Source: Paenibacillus glycanilyticus | Lineage (GTDB): Bacteria > Bacillota > Bacilli > Paenibacillales > Paenibacillaceae | Assembly (NCBI RefSeq): GCF_030161375.1 | Contig: NZ_BSSQ01000006.1 | Span: forward strand, 310,001 to 374,000 | Direction: 5' to 3' | Length of the DNA: 64,000 nucleotides | Shown: piece after piece, positions 51,222 to 61,100 of the stretch | Numbering within the stretch: position 1 is the first letter of the stretch | Layout: every line of letters begins with the position of its first letter | The notes under the pieces: model-generated | Databases searched by the model: none | Seen by the model: only the letters and a program-made list of their open reading frames with translations | Told to the model about the DNA's origin: nothing | Position numbers and translations under genes: made by a program

Positions 51222-52145
51222 ATGAATTTGGAGCAGCTGCATCATATTGTGGAAACGGCTAGACGCAAATCATTAGCCAGGGCGGCGGAGTCGCTTCATA
51301 TTTCGCAATCGGGTCTTAGCCAGTCCATTACCGCGTTTGAGAAGTATCTGGGTTTTCCTATTTTCAAACGTTCCCGTATTGGAGCCGAGGTTATGCCCTC
51401 AGGCAAACGAATCATTCAGCTGGCGACGCACGTATTGGAACTCTTGGACGAAATGAAGCAAGAAGCGCAGGATCAAGTGCAACTCTTGAACAATAAAATT
51501 TCTTTGGCCGGCATTCCCGGTGTAATGGGCTCATTTATGAAGATAGCGGGCTATTTGAAGAGCAAGCATGAAGGGATTTCCATTGAGATCTCCGAGAAGG
51601 GTTCGATTCAGAGCATAAAGGAAATTGAGGAAGAGCAATTGGATGCTGCTTTTATTGCGGTTACGGAGAGTCTGCTCGTTTCCCTTGCTTCTTATACTTT
51701 CCATAAAGTGTCGGAAGGACGGATGATCATCGGAGCGGGGAAGAATTCTCCTATTGCCGCGCGCTCTTCGTCCATAACGCCGGAAGAGCTTCTCAAGCAT
51801 CCGTTTGTTTTGTATGAAGATGATTTCGTGCACTGGTTTATCGATGATTTCCAGCAAAAGTACGGCAAAGTCAATGTTCTGTTCTCTTCCAATAACGTGG
51901 AGGCCGTAAGCAAGGCTGTCATTGAATGGAATGCCGTAACGATCGGACACGATTACACGTTTTTCGAACATCCCCTTGTGACGCGAAAAGAAATCGTGCC
52001 TCTGGAGCTGGAGGGCTACCAGCAAAGCCTCGTTTCGTTCGGATGGCTGATCGGCGCCCATAAAAAGACGCATCTTCTGGAAGAATGCATGGCCTTGTTT
52101 GAAGATGTTCGGCGATTGGAGGATTACGATCCAAATCATGTATAA
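51222..52145 (+). CDS. LysR-family transcriptional regulator
   Basis: Regulator of 307 residues: N-terminal winged helix-turn-helix (MNLEQLHHIVETARRKSLARAAESL, SQSGLSQSITAFEKYLG) and the usual substrate-binding domain (about 90-300). The ATG follows AAGGTGAC. Divergent from the butanediol-type dehydrogenase with 114 bases between the starts, so autoregulation and control of the dehydrogenase is the default expectation for the family. The effector is unknown. Its stop overlaps an upstream in-frame ATG of the sulfurtransferase frame. Confidence 0.93.
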   Translation: MNLEQLHHIVETARRKSLARAAESLHISQSGLSQSITAFEKYLGFPIFKRSRIGAEVMPSGKRIIQLATHVLELLDEMKQEAQDQVQLLNNKISLAGIPGVMGSFMKIAGYLKSKHEGISIEISEKGSIQSIKEIEEEQLDAAFIAVTESLLVSLASYTFHKVSEGRMIIGAGKNSPIAARSSSITPEELLKHPFVLYEDDFVHWFIDDFQQKYGKVNVLFSSNNVEAVSKAVIEWNAVTIGHDYTFFEHPLVTRKEIVPLELEGYQQSLVSFGWLIGAHKKTHLLEECMALFEDVRRLEDYDPNHV

Positions 52146-52186
52146 TGCATGTATATAGCAATGATAAGAGAGGCGGTTATTCCCGA

Positions 52187-53023
52187 ATGAACAATATCGT
52201 ATCGTTAAAATGGCTTCTTGCCCGCTTATATGAAACAGACCTCGTCATCGTCGACTGCCGGTTCCAGCTTGGCAAGCCGGAATTCGGCCACGAGGCTTAT
52301 GAAGCTTCCCATATTGCTGGAGCGGTATATTTGGATTTAGAAAAAGATCTGTCCGCACCGGTCGAAGAACATGGCGGCCGCCATCCGTTGCCGGACATCA
52401 CGGATCTGACTATCGCTCTGAGCAAAGTTGGCATCAGCAACGAAACCCGCGTTGTCGCATATGACGACCAAGGCGGCGCATTTGCCTCGCGCCTATGGTG
52501 GCTGCTGAAATATTTGGGACATGAACAAGCGTATGTAATGGATGAGGGCTTTACCGCTTGGCAAAATGCCGGCTACCCGGTGAATGCGGATCAGAAGACG
52601 CTGATTCCTGCGCGTTTCCTCGCAACCGTTCAGCACAACATGCTGGTAGAGATGGACGAAGTGAAAGAAAAGCTTGGCGATCAGAACATCACGCTGATCG
52701 ACTCCCGCGACGGCGCGCGTTACCGCGGCGAAGTCGAGCCGCTCGACAAGAAAGCCGGCCATATCCCGGGCGCCATCAACCGCCTCTGGTCCGAAGCCAA
52801 AGGCGAAGAGGGCAAATGGAAACACGCGGACGAGCAGGCAAAGAGATTCGAGGGATTGCCGAAGGAGCAAGAGACCATCGTCTATTGCGGTTCCGGCGTA
52901 ACGGCTTGCCCGAACGTCCTGTCCCTGCAGGAAGCAGGCTTCACGAACGTGAGACTGTATGCGGGTAGTTGGAGTGATTGGATCTCGTATAGCGAGAATC
53001 CGATTGCTGTTGGGGAAGAGTAA
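52187..53023 (+). CDS. Two-domain sulfurtransferase (rhodanese/SseA type)
   Basis: Transfers sulfane sulfur from thiosulfate or 3-mercaptopyruvate to an acceptor. It has 278 residues, the family's size. An inactive first rhodanese domain (HEAYEASHIAGAVYLDLEKDL) is followed by the active one with GHIPGAINRLWS and the catalytic Cys loop IVYCGSGVTACPN. ATG 52187 gives MNNIVSLKWLL; an in-frame ATG at 52145 has no ribosome site. The CGSGVT loop is more like mercaptopyruvate and SseA-type enzymes. Its 3' end recurs twice downstream (57698 and 63744). Confidence 0.93.
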   Translation: MNNIVSLKWLLARLYETDLVIVDCRFQLGKPEFGHEAYEASHIAGAVYLDLEKDLSAPVEEHGGRHPLPDITDLTIALSKVGISNETRVVAYDDQGGAFASRLWWLLKYLGHEQAYVMDEGFTAWQNAGYPVNADQKTLIPARFLATVQHNMLVEMDEVKEKLGDQNITLIDSRDGARYRGEVEPLDKKAGHIPGAINRLWSEAKGEEGKWKHADEQAKRFEGLPKEQETIVYCGSGVTACPNVLSLQEAGFTNVRLYAGSWSDWISYSENPIAVGEE

Positions 53024-53059
53024 GGGACAGAAAAATGGATATTAGTACTTTAAGCTTAT

Positions 53060-53101
53060 ATACACCATCAAGAGGTTTGCATATCTTGATGGTGTATTTT
53101 T
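53060..53101 (+). terminator. Terminator after the sulfurtransferase gene
   Basis: Perfect stem ATACACCATCAAGA/TCTTGATGGTGTAT followed by TTTT. Confidence 0.92.
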
Positions 53102-53477
53102 ATGATTTGAAAGTCAACACGAAGTCAATTATTCGCTATATTAAGTATTTATATCTTAATTGCTGAGTATGTCTTCCTATATCTATCCGATAGTACAACT
53201 TTACATAAATGCTCCAACTAAGTGATACGTTGAATTAGTAATTACGGCTAGGACATAAGACAGTTTGTAGCAATACATGCATACTAGGATTCAGTAGAAA
53301 AGCACGTGCTGACAGAAAGTGTCAGGCCGGGAGTTTCAGCGCCGATATTATACAATCGACCATCTTTATCGGGCTCAAGCCTATTTGAGAAGGTAATGTA
53401 TTGTTCCTTTTGGATACAATGGCTAGCAGATAAACTATGCTTTAGATTAGGAGATTATGTAAAGGCTGCAGTGTTTT
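53102..53477. other. AT-rich gap at the left edge of the NACHT island
   Basis: About 375 AT-rich bases without a supported gene. A small stem CTGACA/TGTCAG lies near 53310. The open frame 53306-53539 has no ribosome site and runs into the 3' end of the NACHT gene, so it is not counted. Confidence 0.5.
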
Positions 53478-56400
53478 TTAATAGATATCTGACATTCTTC
53501 TTTTTGCTAATGGTAAATTTAAGGCAAGCTCATCGATAAATGCGACGTCTATAATTTCTGTAAGACGCTCATATAATTCGGATAAGTGATACCCATCCTC
53601 TATTAACAGAAATACCAAATCACGTATATTTTTTTTATTAGAAGTACGGTAACCAGCTCTTTGAACCACCTCTAACCATAAGTTTTTGTTATTTATATCT
53701 GAAACAATAGATGAATATATTTTTTTTGAATATTTTTCCCAATTAATATATGAGGCACTCAGACCACCAATAAATTCAGAACGGAATTGACTGTCTTCAT
53801 TGATGAATGAAAAAAATGAATCAGAGATATGCTCTTCATACTTCTGTTCATCACGGAACAATTTTGAACGTGTTGTTAGGAGTAAAGCAGCCAAACTATG
53901 GACTTCAGTAGAATCACTTTCTAATAAAGAGATCATTTTACTTGTCAAAATTGGACTCAAAAATAAATGTAGATAGCCCTCAATAGTATATGTATTCAAG
54001 AGATGATCATAGAGAGGTTTAATGATTTCTACATCAAATTCATCAGTCTCAATTAAATAATTAAAATAAACTTGAATAATAAATTGAATTTTTGTTCTGT
54101 TTTCCTGACTATAATCATCATAATTATATAGAAGTTCCTTAAATTGTCGCTTAATTACCAGAATCAGGTCACTTATGTTTTCGTCATTCTTTCCACGATT
54201 ATATCTTGGAAAACTAAAGTATTTTAAACTAAAATTTTTCTGATGCATACAAATATCCAAGCCATCAGAAAACATTCGAGATAAGTTTAAGTCATTAAAT
54301 CTATTCATATAATAATGTTGAACACCTAAAACTCCTATAGATATGTTGCGGGACCTAAACCATAGTTTGATTTCATTGATAACTTTATTATCTAAATAGT
54401 GTTCAAGACTTTCAGGACATCCAAAGTTAATCCATTGAGACAATTTTGCATCATGATTGGAAATATCAGTTTTCTTACTAAGCAGCTCATTTAACAATTC
54501 TAAATCGCTCACGTATTCTTCATAATTACTGTAAAGTCTATAAAGTTGATCATTATCTCTCGTAGACTCCGTTACCAAAATTTTTAATATAGGGAGATAG
54601 GACGTCGCATTACGATAAAGTTCATCAAAATTATTATAGTTAATTGTATCTAATAAATATTTAAATATTTCCCTCGTGTATACAATAATATTATTATCTG
54701 AGTTAGCTTCTTTTAAGTAAGTTTCAATCTTGTTTTTGTTATTAGTTATTGTTTCTTTTATTTTAGGGTTTGATATACAAGGTAAACTTTTTTGTTCACT
54801 GGAATTGGAATGAATAAGATTAAATAAGAAGTAGGGTCCATAAATTTCAGTAGTCCATTCACACTCAGTTCTTGCTTTTAAATAGTTACACAACTCGATA
54901 ACAGTTTCATCTTCATTGTGGGATATATCTATAATTTCTTCAATAAAGTAGAACATAAATGAAATAAACGATTCTGATAGGTCGTGATCACTTGTAAAAG
55001 ACATATCAATAAGATTCTTCCAATAATTATGTGTGGTAATAACAAGAGAAAACATTTTGTCCTTACTCGTTAGGTAATAATCAATTGCATCTAGTAGTGG
55101 CTTATTAAGCAAATTATATTTAATACAAAGGTATATTCCAAATTTTAAATCATCTTCATTCTTTTCTTTTAATAAAATCAATATAACTTGATTTAGTCTT
55201 TCGTCAAACCCAAATAGCATTTCATATAACTCTGCATACTTTTTGAGTTTTGAACTAACAATACTATCAAACCGGTTGATAAAGAACCCCTCTGTGACTT
55301 TTTGAATAGTGGCTAATGGTATGTAGGATATTTTATTGTATATATAAGCAGCTGTTACGGGCGTATCATAGTCTATTAGCAAAATGGCTTCTTTTAAAGC
55401 ACTGATTTCTTGGAAGGGTTCTCTCAAGGCTCGATCATCAAGGATATCTAATACTAGTTGAGCCCCTCTCTTTAAGTATTTATCTTCATTTTCACTATCA
55501 ATTTCACTACAAATGTCAATTAATCCTGGTGCCTCGCCTGGTAATGTCCTTCCTATCCTTCCGGCAAAAAACAATGCAACGTTTCTCCAATGCGATGTGC
55601 GTGCCGTAGCTTTGAATCGTAAAATTCTTTCATTTGAATCCTTTGCGGTATCAACTAAGTGACATGCAGTAAAAAACTCACGCATTACAGTGAGTGAGTA
55701 TCCAATTTTACCGGCTTGTGGGCTTTCTATTAAAACCAACCTATCATTGGATTCAATCATTATTTGCTTGACCTTGTCAATAAGCTCCTCTTCATTAATA
55801 TAGGGGTTATTATGTACAAGGTAATCATAAACACTGCTACGGAAATCTTTCAAATCCATTAAAGCATTTGAATTATTTTCAGTCATTTTACTGTGTAATA
55901 GGTAAGCGATATACTTATGTAACCCATATATTAAATTTTTATCAGTAGGCAACAAATGAGGGCTTTTGTTTTGTTCTCTAGTATAGATTGTATCCATATA
56001 CTTCTGATATAATTCTTCTCTTTGTTTGGGAGGTGTAGAGCCAGCTCGTATTATTACAAGTAAGATTGTGACTTGTAGGGGCGTTTTGGTTAGATCACTA
56101 ACAATTTTGTCTTCTAAGCAAATATTAAGAACATCTAGAATCTTTTGAGACCTTTTATACATTATATTTGTTTCCCTGTTTTCCACCCATTTTTGAGCGT
56201 ATATTCTAGCTTTATCTACTGATAGTTTGTCCAGCTTAAGATGAAGGAAGTGTTTTGGATCAAACTCTTCTGAGTAACCTTGTGGCCTAGTAGATGAAAT
56301 GATTTTTAAGTCGCAATTATATACTGTCTGAACTTGTTGAATAAAAGTCGTTATTGCTACCATTACTTTATGTCGAACAGTTTTTTCTGGAACTTCGTCG

Positions 56401-57527
56401 AGCCCATCTAAGATCAATAAAACCGCATTATTTCGTAATATTTCATGGACATTTTCGCAGGTTACCTTTTTTCCGACCCCAATCGTCATTTCGGTAGCCA
56501 TATACTCAAATAAATTACTATTCTGAGTGTTTAAATTGAACCAATGAGCCAAATCTTTTAAAATAATTCTGAACGGAATTCTCGGGATACACTGTTCTAA
56601 AAGATTTGTATCTTCTGAAAACTCGTTCATTTTGCCCAGTAATCGCGCTCGATAAATTTGTGACATATATTGACCTAACGTCGACTTACCTTGTCCAGGA
56701 CCTCCTACAAAAACAACTCTCTTTACAGAATCATCAACTATATATGATAAAGCAGAGACCCTATTTTCATCATTAACTGACTGCTTCAACCATCTTGGAA
56801 TACTATCCAGGCTAAGTTCCTCTTGTGATAATTTTGCAGGTATAACATCAACATCAATAAATACTTTTTGTAGAGGAACTTTTGTATCCTCGGTGTCACC
56901 GGCATCATCTAGAGCTGCAGCACTTTCTTGAAGGTAGCAATACTGACTATATAACCTCACCAGTTCGTCAATTTCATTTTCGGTTTTACTGACAAAACCT
57001 AATAATCGAGCAATTACATCACCGCTGACTAATAAATGGGAGTATGACTGTCTTATACCAGGGAAAGAATCTAAAAAAGCGCAGACTTCTTCTGCTCCCC
57101 AAACATGAATATTTTTTACTTTATGATTAAATTTAGGTATTAAATTTGTATCAATTCTGTCTTTTAGTCCCTTCTGATATACAGGGGAGAGAGATACATT
57201 TGTTATTAAAATGTAGTTATCACATTGGTGGTGGTATATGTCGGTTATTTTATGTAATTCATCTTCAAGTTCAGAATAAAGCAACCTACGTGCTTCTTTC
57301 TGTCCTATTTGTATTACATTATGGAACTTTGATTGAAATATCCAGTACCCATCCCAGTTATCTGAGGTGGAAGGGTAAGTCGCACTGCCAAAGTAAGTGG
57401 CCTCTCGTGCTCCATCACTACCCATGCCATATACCTTAATTCCGTGCCCAATTACATTTTGGACTAGGGACTGCGATAGTTCTTCAAAATTTTCGTGACC
57501 TAATGCTCCTAAGTTATATTTTGTCAT
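53478..57527 (-). CDS. NACHT NTPase with N-terminal Mrr-like nuclease domain, predicted anti-phage protein
   Basis: Protein of 1349 residues. The N-terminal 100 residues look like an Mrr-type PD-(D/E)XK nuclease: NFEELSQSLVQNV, then the acid in GMGSDGAREA and Gln-x-Lys in WIFQSKF. The NACHT ATPase follows (about 265-430) with Walker A VFVGGPGQGKST near 275 and Walker B LLILDGLDEVPEK near 372. The last 900 residues are leucine/isoleucine-rich helices, likely the sensor. This order (effector, STAND NTPase, sensor) is known from bacterial NACHT/Avs-type immunity. The start is the third in-frame ATG region at 57527 behind AAAAGGAG. The gene is much AT-richer than all neighbours, so it was probably acquired. 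Confidence 0.87.
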   Translation of the reverse strand: MTKYNLGALGHENFEELSQSLVQNVIGHGIKVYGMGSDGAREATYFGSATYPSTSDNWDGYWIFQSKFHNVIQIGQKEARRLLYSELEDELHKITDIYHHQCDNYILITNVSLSPVYQKGLKDRIDTNLIPKFNHKVKNIHVWGAEEVCAFLDSFPGIRQSYSHLLVSGDVIARLLGFVSKTENEIDELVRLYSQYCYLQESAAALDDAGDTEDTKVPLQKVFIDVDVIPAKLSQEELSLDSIPRWLKQSVNDENRVSALSYIVDDSVKRVVFVGGPGQGKSTLGQYMSQIYRARLLGKMNEFSEDTNLLEQCIPRIPFRIILKDLAHWFNLNTQNSNLFEYMATEMTIGVGKKVTCENVHEILRNNAVLLILDGLDEVPEKTVRHKVMVAITTFIQQVQTVYNCDLKIISSTRPQGYSEEFDPKHFLHLKLDKLSVDKARIYAQKWVENRETNIMYKRSQKILDVLNICLEDKIVSDLTKTPLQVTILLVIIRAGSTPPKQREELYQKYMDTIYTREQNKSPHLLPTDKNLIYGLHKYIAYLLHSKMTENNSNALMDLKDFRSSVYDYLVHNNPYINEEELIDKVKQIMIESNDRLVLIESPQAGKIGYSLTVMREFFTACHLVDTAKDSNERILRFKATARTSHWRNVALFFAGRIGRTLPGEAPGLIDICSEIDSENEDKYLKRGAQLVLDILDDRALREPFQEISALKEAILLIDYDTPVTAAYIYNKISYIPLATIQKVTEGFFINRFDSIVSSKLKKYAELYEMLFGFDERLNQVILILLKEKNEDDLKFGIYLCIKYNLLNKPLLDAIDYYLTSKDKMFSLVITTHNYWKNLIDMSFTSDHDLSESFISFMFYFIEEIIDISHNEDETVIELCNYLKARTECEWTTEIYGPYFLFNLIHSNSSEQKSLPCISNPKIKETITNNKNKIETYLKEANSDNNIIVYTREIFKYLLDTINYNNFDELYRNATSYLPILKILVTESTRDNDQLYRLYSNYEEYVSDLELLNELLSKKTDISNHDAKLSQWINFGCPESLEHYLDNKVINEIKLWFRSRNISIGVLGVQHYYMNRFNDLNLSRMFSDGLDICMHQKNFSLKYFSFPRYNRGKNDENISDLILVIKRQFKELLYNYDDYSQENRTKIQFIIQVYFNYLIETDEFDVEIIKPLYDHLLNTYTIEGYLHLFLSPILTSKMISLLESDSTEVHSLAALLLTTRSKLFRDEQKYEEHISDSFFSFINEDSQFRSEFIGGLSASYINWEKYSKKIYSSIVSDINNKNLWLEVVQRAGYRTSNKKNIRDLVFLLIEDGYHLSELYERLTEIIDVAFIDELALNLPLAKRRMSDIY

Positions 57528-57697
57528 AATATATACTCCTTTTTCCATAATTATCATATGGGTAATTATAATCATATCTCTTACAAAACACTACATAATT
57601 ATAGGCTAGGTCTGAAACAACATCTCAAGAGAGAGTGATAGGGTCTATTGATAATATATCTATCAAATTTTGCATGGCTTCCGTCACTGTCTTCGTG

Positions 57698-57730
57698 AAT
57701 TATTTGATTATTGCGGTTTGGGAAGAGTAA
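57698..57730 (+). pseudogene. Short remnant of the sulfurtransferase 3' end, copy B
   Basis: Reads NYLIIAVWEE-stop against NPIAVGEE-stop of the intact gene. GGGAAGAGTAAGGG at 57720-57733 equals 53013-53026 exactly over 14 bp. Like the intact gene it is followed by a terminator. It may be one side of an insertion duplication. Confidence 0.5.
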
Positions 57731-57777
57731 GGGCGAAATCTGAAAAGCATTATTTATAAGGATGAGGTTAATACATG

Positions 57778-57812
57778 GCCACGCGAGCTGAACATCCCGC
57801 GTGGTTTTTTTT
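57778..57812 (+). terminator. Terminator after remnant B
   Basis: Stem CCACGCG/CGCGTGG with a 12-base loop, then eight T. Confidence 0.85.
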
Positions 57813-58122
57813 ATGTTCAGGGAGCGTTAACGATTTAGTGACGCAAAGTCATTAGTCATTCACTAGACAAATTTCGCTAAAATATAGTAATATTTTACCT
57901 ACGCGTGCTCTGATATGGGTATATTTAACTAGTTCTAAAGGTAGATAGTGTTAACGGGAACAGGTTGTTCGATATAACTAAGGCAACTAGTAGACATCGT
58001 TTTAAGACTTTCGGAAGAGGATTTTTATTTTTGAGAAAGGGCTGGCTTTGTACTATGTAGTCTGATCATATAAGACCCTTACTAGAAACGCATATTCAAA
58101 GTTAGAGATGGAGGAAAGAAAA

Positions 58123-61100
58123 TTGAAAGTACGTACCGCAACCCCAATGGTGTTCCGATTATTTCTATGTTTAGCGCTCATGGTATCATTGTTCTCCTAT
58201 GGAATCGTGCCAAAAGCAAATGCGACAGCTAACCCTACTACTAAATGGGTTTCGTTTAAAAATGATAATTTTGCGGGAGTAGCGGCGGGCCAGGCTTATA
58301 GTTTTAGCGGAACGACTAAAGTTCCAAATGGAGCCGATTATCTCCGATTGACGAACGTGACGGACGGACGTGATGCCTTTTTGCGCCAATCCGGCTCGTA
58401 CGGTACGATTTTTAATCAGCAGCGCATTTATAATCAAAACAATTTTTCATTCAGTACCTATTTTTCATTTAAATTTACGGACGGAAGTTATATAGACCCG
58501 GGATTCTTTAACCCGTTGTATAATCCGAGCTTGAAGCCCGGAGCTGACGGAATGGCTTTCGTCATTCAGAATTTGAGCAGCAATGCGGGTACGCCTGGCG
58601 GAGGTATGGGTTATTACGGTATTCAGCCTAGTTTTGCGGTGAAATTCGATACCTACAGAAACCCGGAGATGGGTGATCCGAGCGATAACTATGTCGGCAT
58701 CGATACAACCGGCACCTTGCAAAACGTTCCCGGAAGGTATGCGAATCTTTCCACCCAATTCCCATCGCTTGGAATCATGAAAGGTGGAACGAATACGTAT
58801 CACGTCTGGATTGACTATGACGGCAGCGCTAAAAATGTGAAAGTCTACATGAATACGGCGGACAACCGGTCAGCGGCTATTAAAGTGTTGGATGTAGACA
58901 GTATCGATCTCTCAACGATCTTCCAGAATGAAAGCGCGGTGTACGCCGGTTTTACCGCTTCGACCGGAGGGGCTTGGGAAAACCAGGATCTTCTAAATTG
59001 GTATTTTACAAATGACCTGGATCCTATTAACTCAAACGATCCTGCAGTCGAGTACAAACAAGCGCCTACGCAAGTAACAGCCGATCCGACGCCAAACCCT
59101 ACGGAACCGTACGGTAAAACGGACATTACGATTACGGCTACGGATCCGCTCGGCCAACCTGTGTCTGGCGTGCCGATTGATCTTCCGATGAACGGTCCTT
59201 ATCTTGATTCATTTGGAATGCCGCTCAGTTCGCCTCCGCTGACGGGACCGGACGGCAAAGTACATGTTATTTTGGACAACGCCCAAATACCGCCGGGGAC
59301 GAATTCGCTGGATATCGTCGCTGAAGGCGGAGCATATACGACGATCAAAGCTCCGACTGCTCCGACAGGGCTATCCTTTGTATCGCCGGACATGACGTCT
59401 TTGACCTGGAATGCGGTTTCGGGAGCGAATTATTATAGCGTTTATAATAACGGCAACTATATTGGAAGCACGTCCAACGGGACGACTTATAATCTTGGAA
59501 CGGTTGAGCCTGGATCCTATACGGTTAAAGCGGTTAAGGCTGGTTTGTCGTCTCCGGCTTCTTCGCCAACGCAGGCGCAATTAACGCTGGATAAAGCTAA
59601 TTATTTTGTTCCGGTAGGGGGCACTTATCAAACGGTAACCTCCATGGTTTACGGTAACAACACGCCGATTACGGTTACAAATGATGCCCAGTTTAGCTCC
59701 TCGTCTACCGATATTGCGACGATTGATTCCCATGGCTTAATTACAGCAGTCGAAGAGGGAACATCGGTTATCCATGTTAATTATGGTTCGTTTACGAAAC
59801 AAGCAAATCTAACGGTAGTGCCGCAAATTACAAACGTAACGGCGAAAAATGTTACAAATACAAGTCTGACTCTGTCTTGGCCGGAGACAACGCCTCCCGC
59901 GAGCAGTTACGATATTTACGACAACGGCGTTTTTGTGCGTACGGTAACCACCAATCAAGCCGATCTCTCGGGATATCCGGCTAATTCGCATCACACATTT
60001 GTCATTGTAGCGAAAACAGCAGGGCAAGAAGTTGCCGAATCGCTGCCTTTTGACATCACTTTGTCAGATCTGTCCGATCTCTTGCTCGATGTAAGCGGGT
60101 ATACGCTTGAGGTTGATGATACGCACCAAACGGTAGTCCAAGCCGTGTATTTGGATCGCAGTATGGAAGACGTATCCGATCGCGCAACTTATGCGAGCTC
60201 TAATCCCAACGTCATTATTGTAGATTCCGATGGGAAAGTGACGGCCGTAAGTCCGGGTACTGCGACAATCACCGTTACGTATAACGGCAAAACGGTCACG
60301 GAAACGATTGTGGTTAATGCCGCGGAGCCGCAATACGAGGTTACATTGACAACTCCTTCGGATTCGGTTGTTGGGGATGGCCATACGAAAATTGAATTGG
60401 TAGGCACCGTCATCTCGAAGGATAACGGACAGCCGGTTTCAGGCGTGCCGATCACGTTTACATTCGGTAAGAACGGCGCCAATAACCAAACTGTAAGTAC
60501 GGATGCAAACGGCGTGGCTAAAATCCAATATACCGTTCCGGCCTTAAACGGATTGGTGCCGGTATATGAGACTATTACCGCATCGGCTCAAGATCCTAAT
60601 GGCGAGAAGTCACAAGGGGCGATTCAAATTCACTATATGCCGGCTTCCATTGAGGGCGTCTTAATCGATACGGCGACGGACAAACCGATTACAGGCGCAA
60701 CAGTATCGGTTTCGGCGGATTTTGACGGCGACGGAACGCCTGACTTTACCACCCAAGTTGTAACGGGAACAGATGGTTCTTATCAGATTTTTGTACCTCG
60801 GGGCGACTTTAATTATGAAATAAAAATTAGCTACACGGCAGAGGTCGGGGGGCGCACCGTACTAGTAAATACGACACAATCCGCTCCAGTCGGTACTTTG
60901 ACCGGACTGGGAGAGAGCATCACGCCTCAAACCGAGATTAGCGGTCAGCTGTTGGTGGCAAGTCATGGCTCTAATTCGCCGTCGGTAAATGATCTGTTTG
61001 GATCAGGGAATATCACGGCTGTCGTTACGGGCGGAAGCTTGAACAAACAGCCCTTCCCGCTTGATGCGAGCGGAAGCTTCAAGGTCAGCAATGTAGCACC

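Larger units (their letters stand above)
57528..58122. other. Right flank of the NACHT island and leader of the lectin gene
   Basis: No gene. It holds the NACHT gene's upstream region, a remnant of the sulfurtransferase 3' end (57698-57730), a terminator (57778-57812) and about 300 AT-rich bases before the next gene, with no confident promoter. Confidence 0.5.

Noticed and set aside
53306..53539. 77-codon open frame left of the NACHT gene
   Set aside because: No ribosome site, AT-rich composition, and it overlaps the NACHT 3' end.
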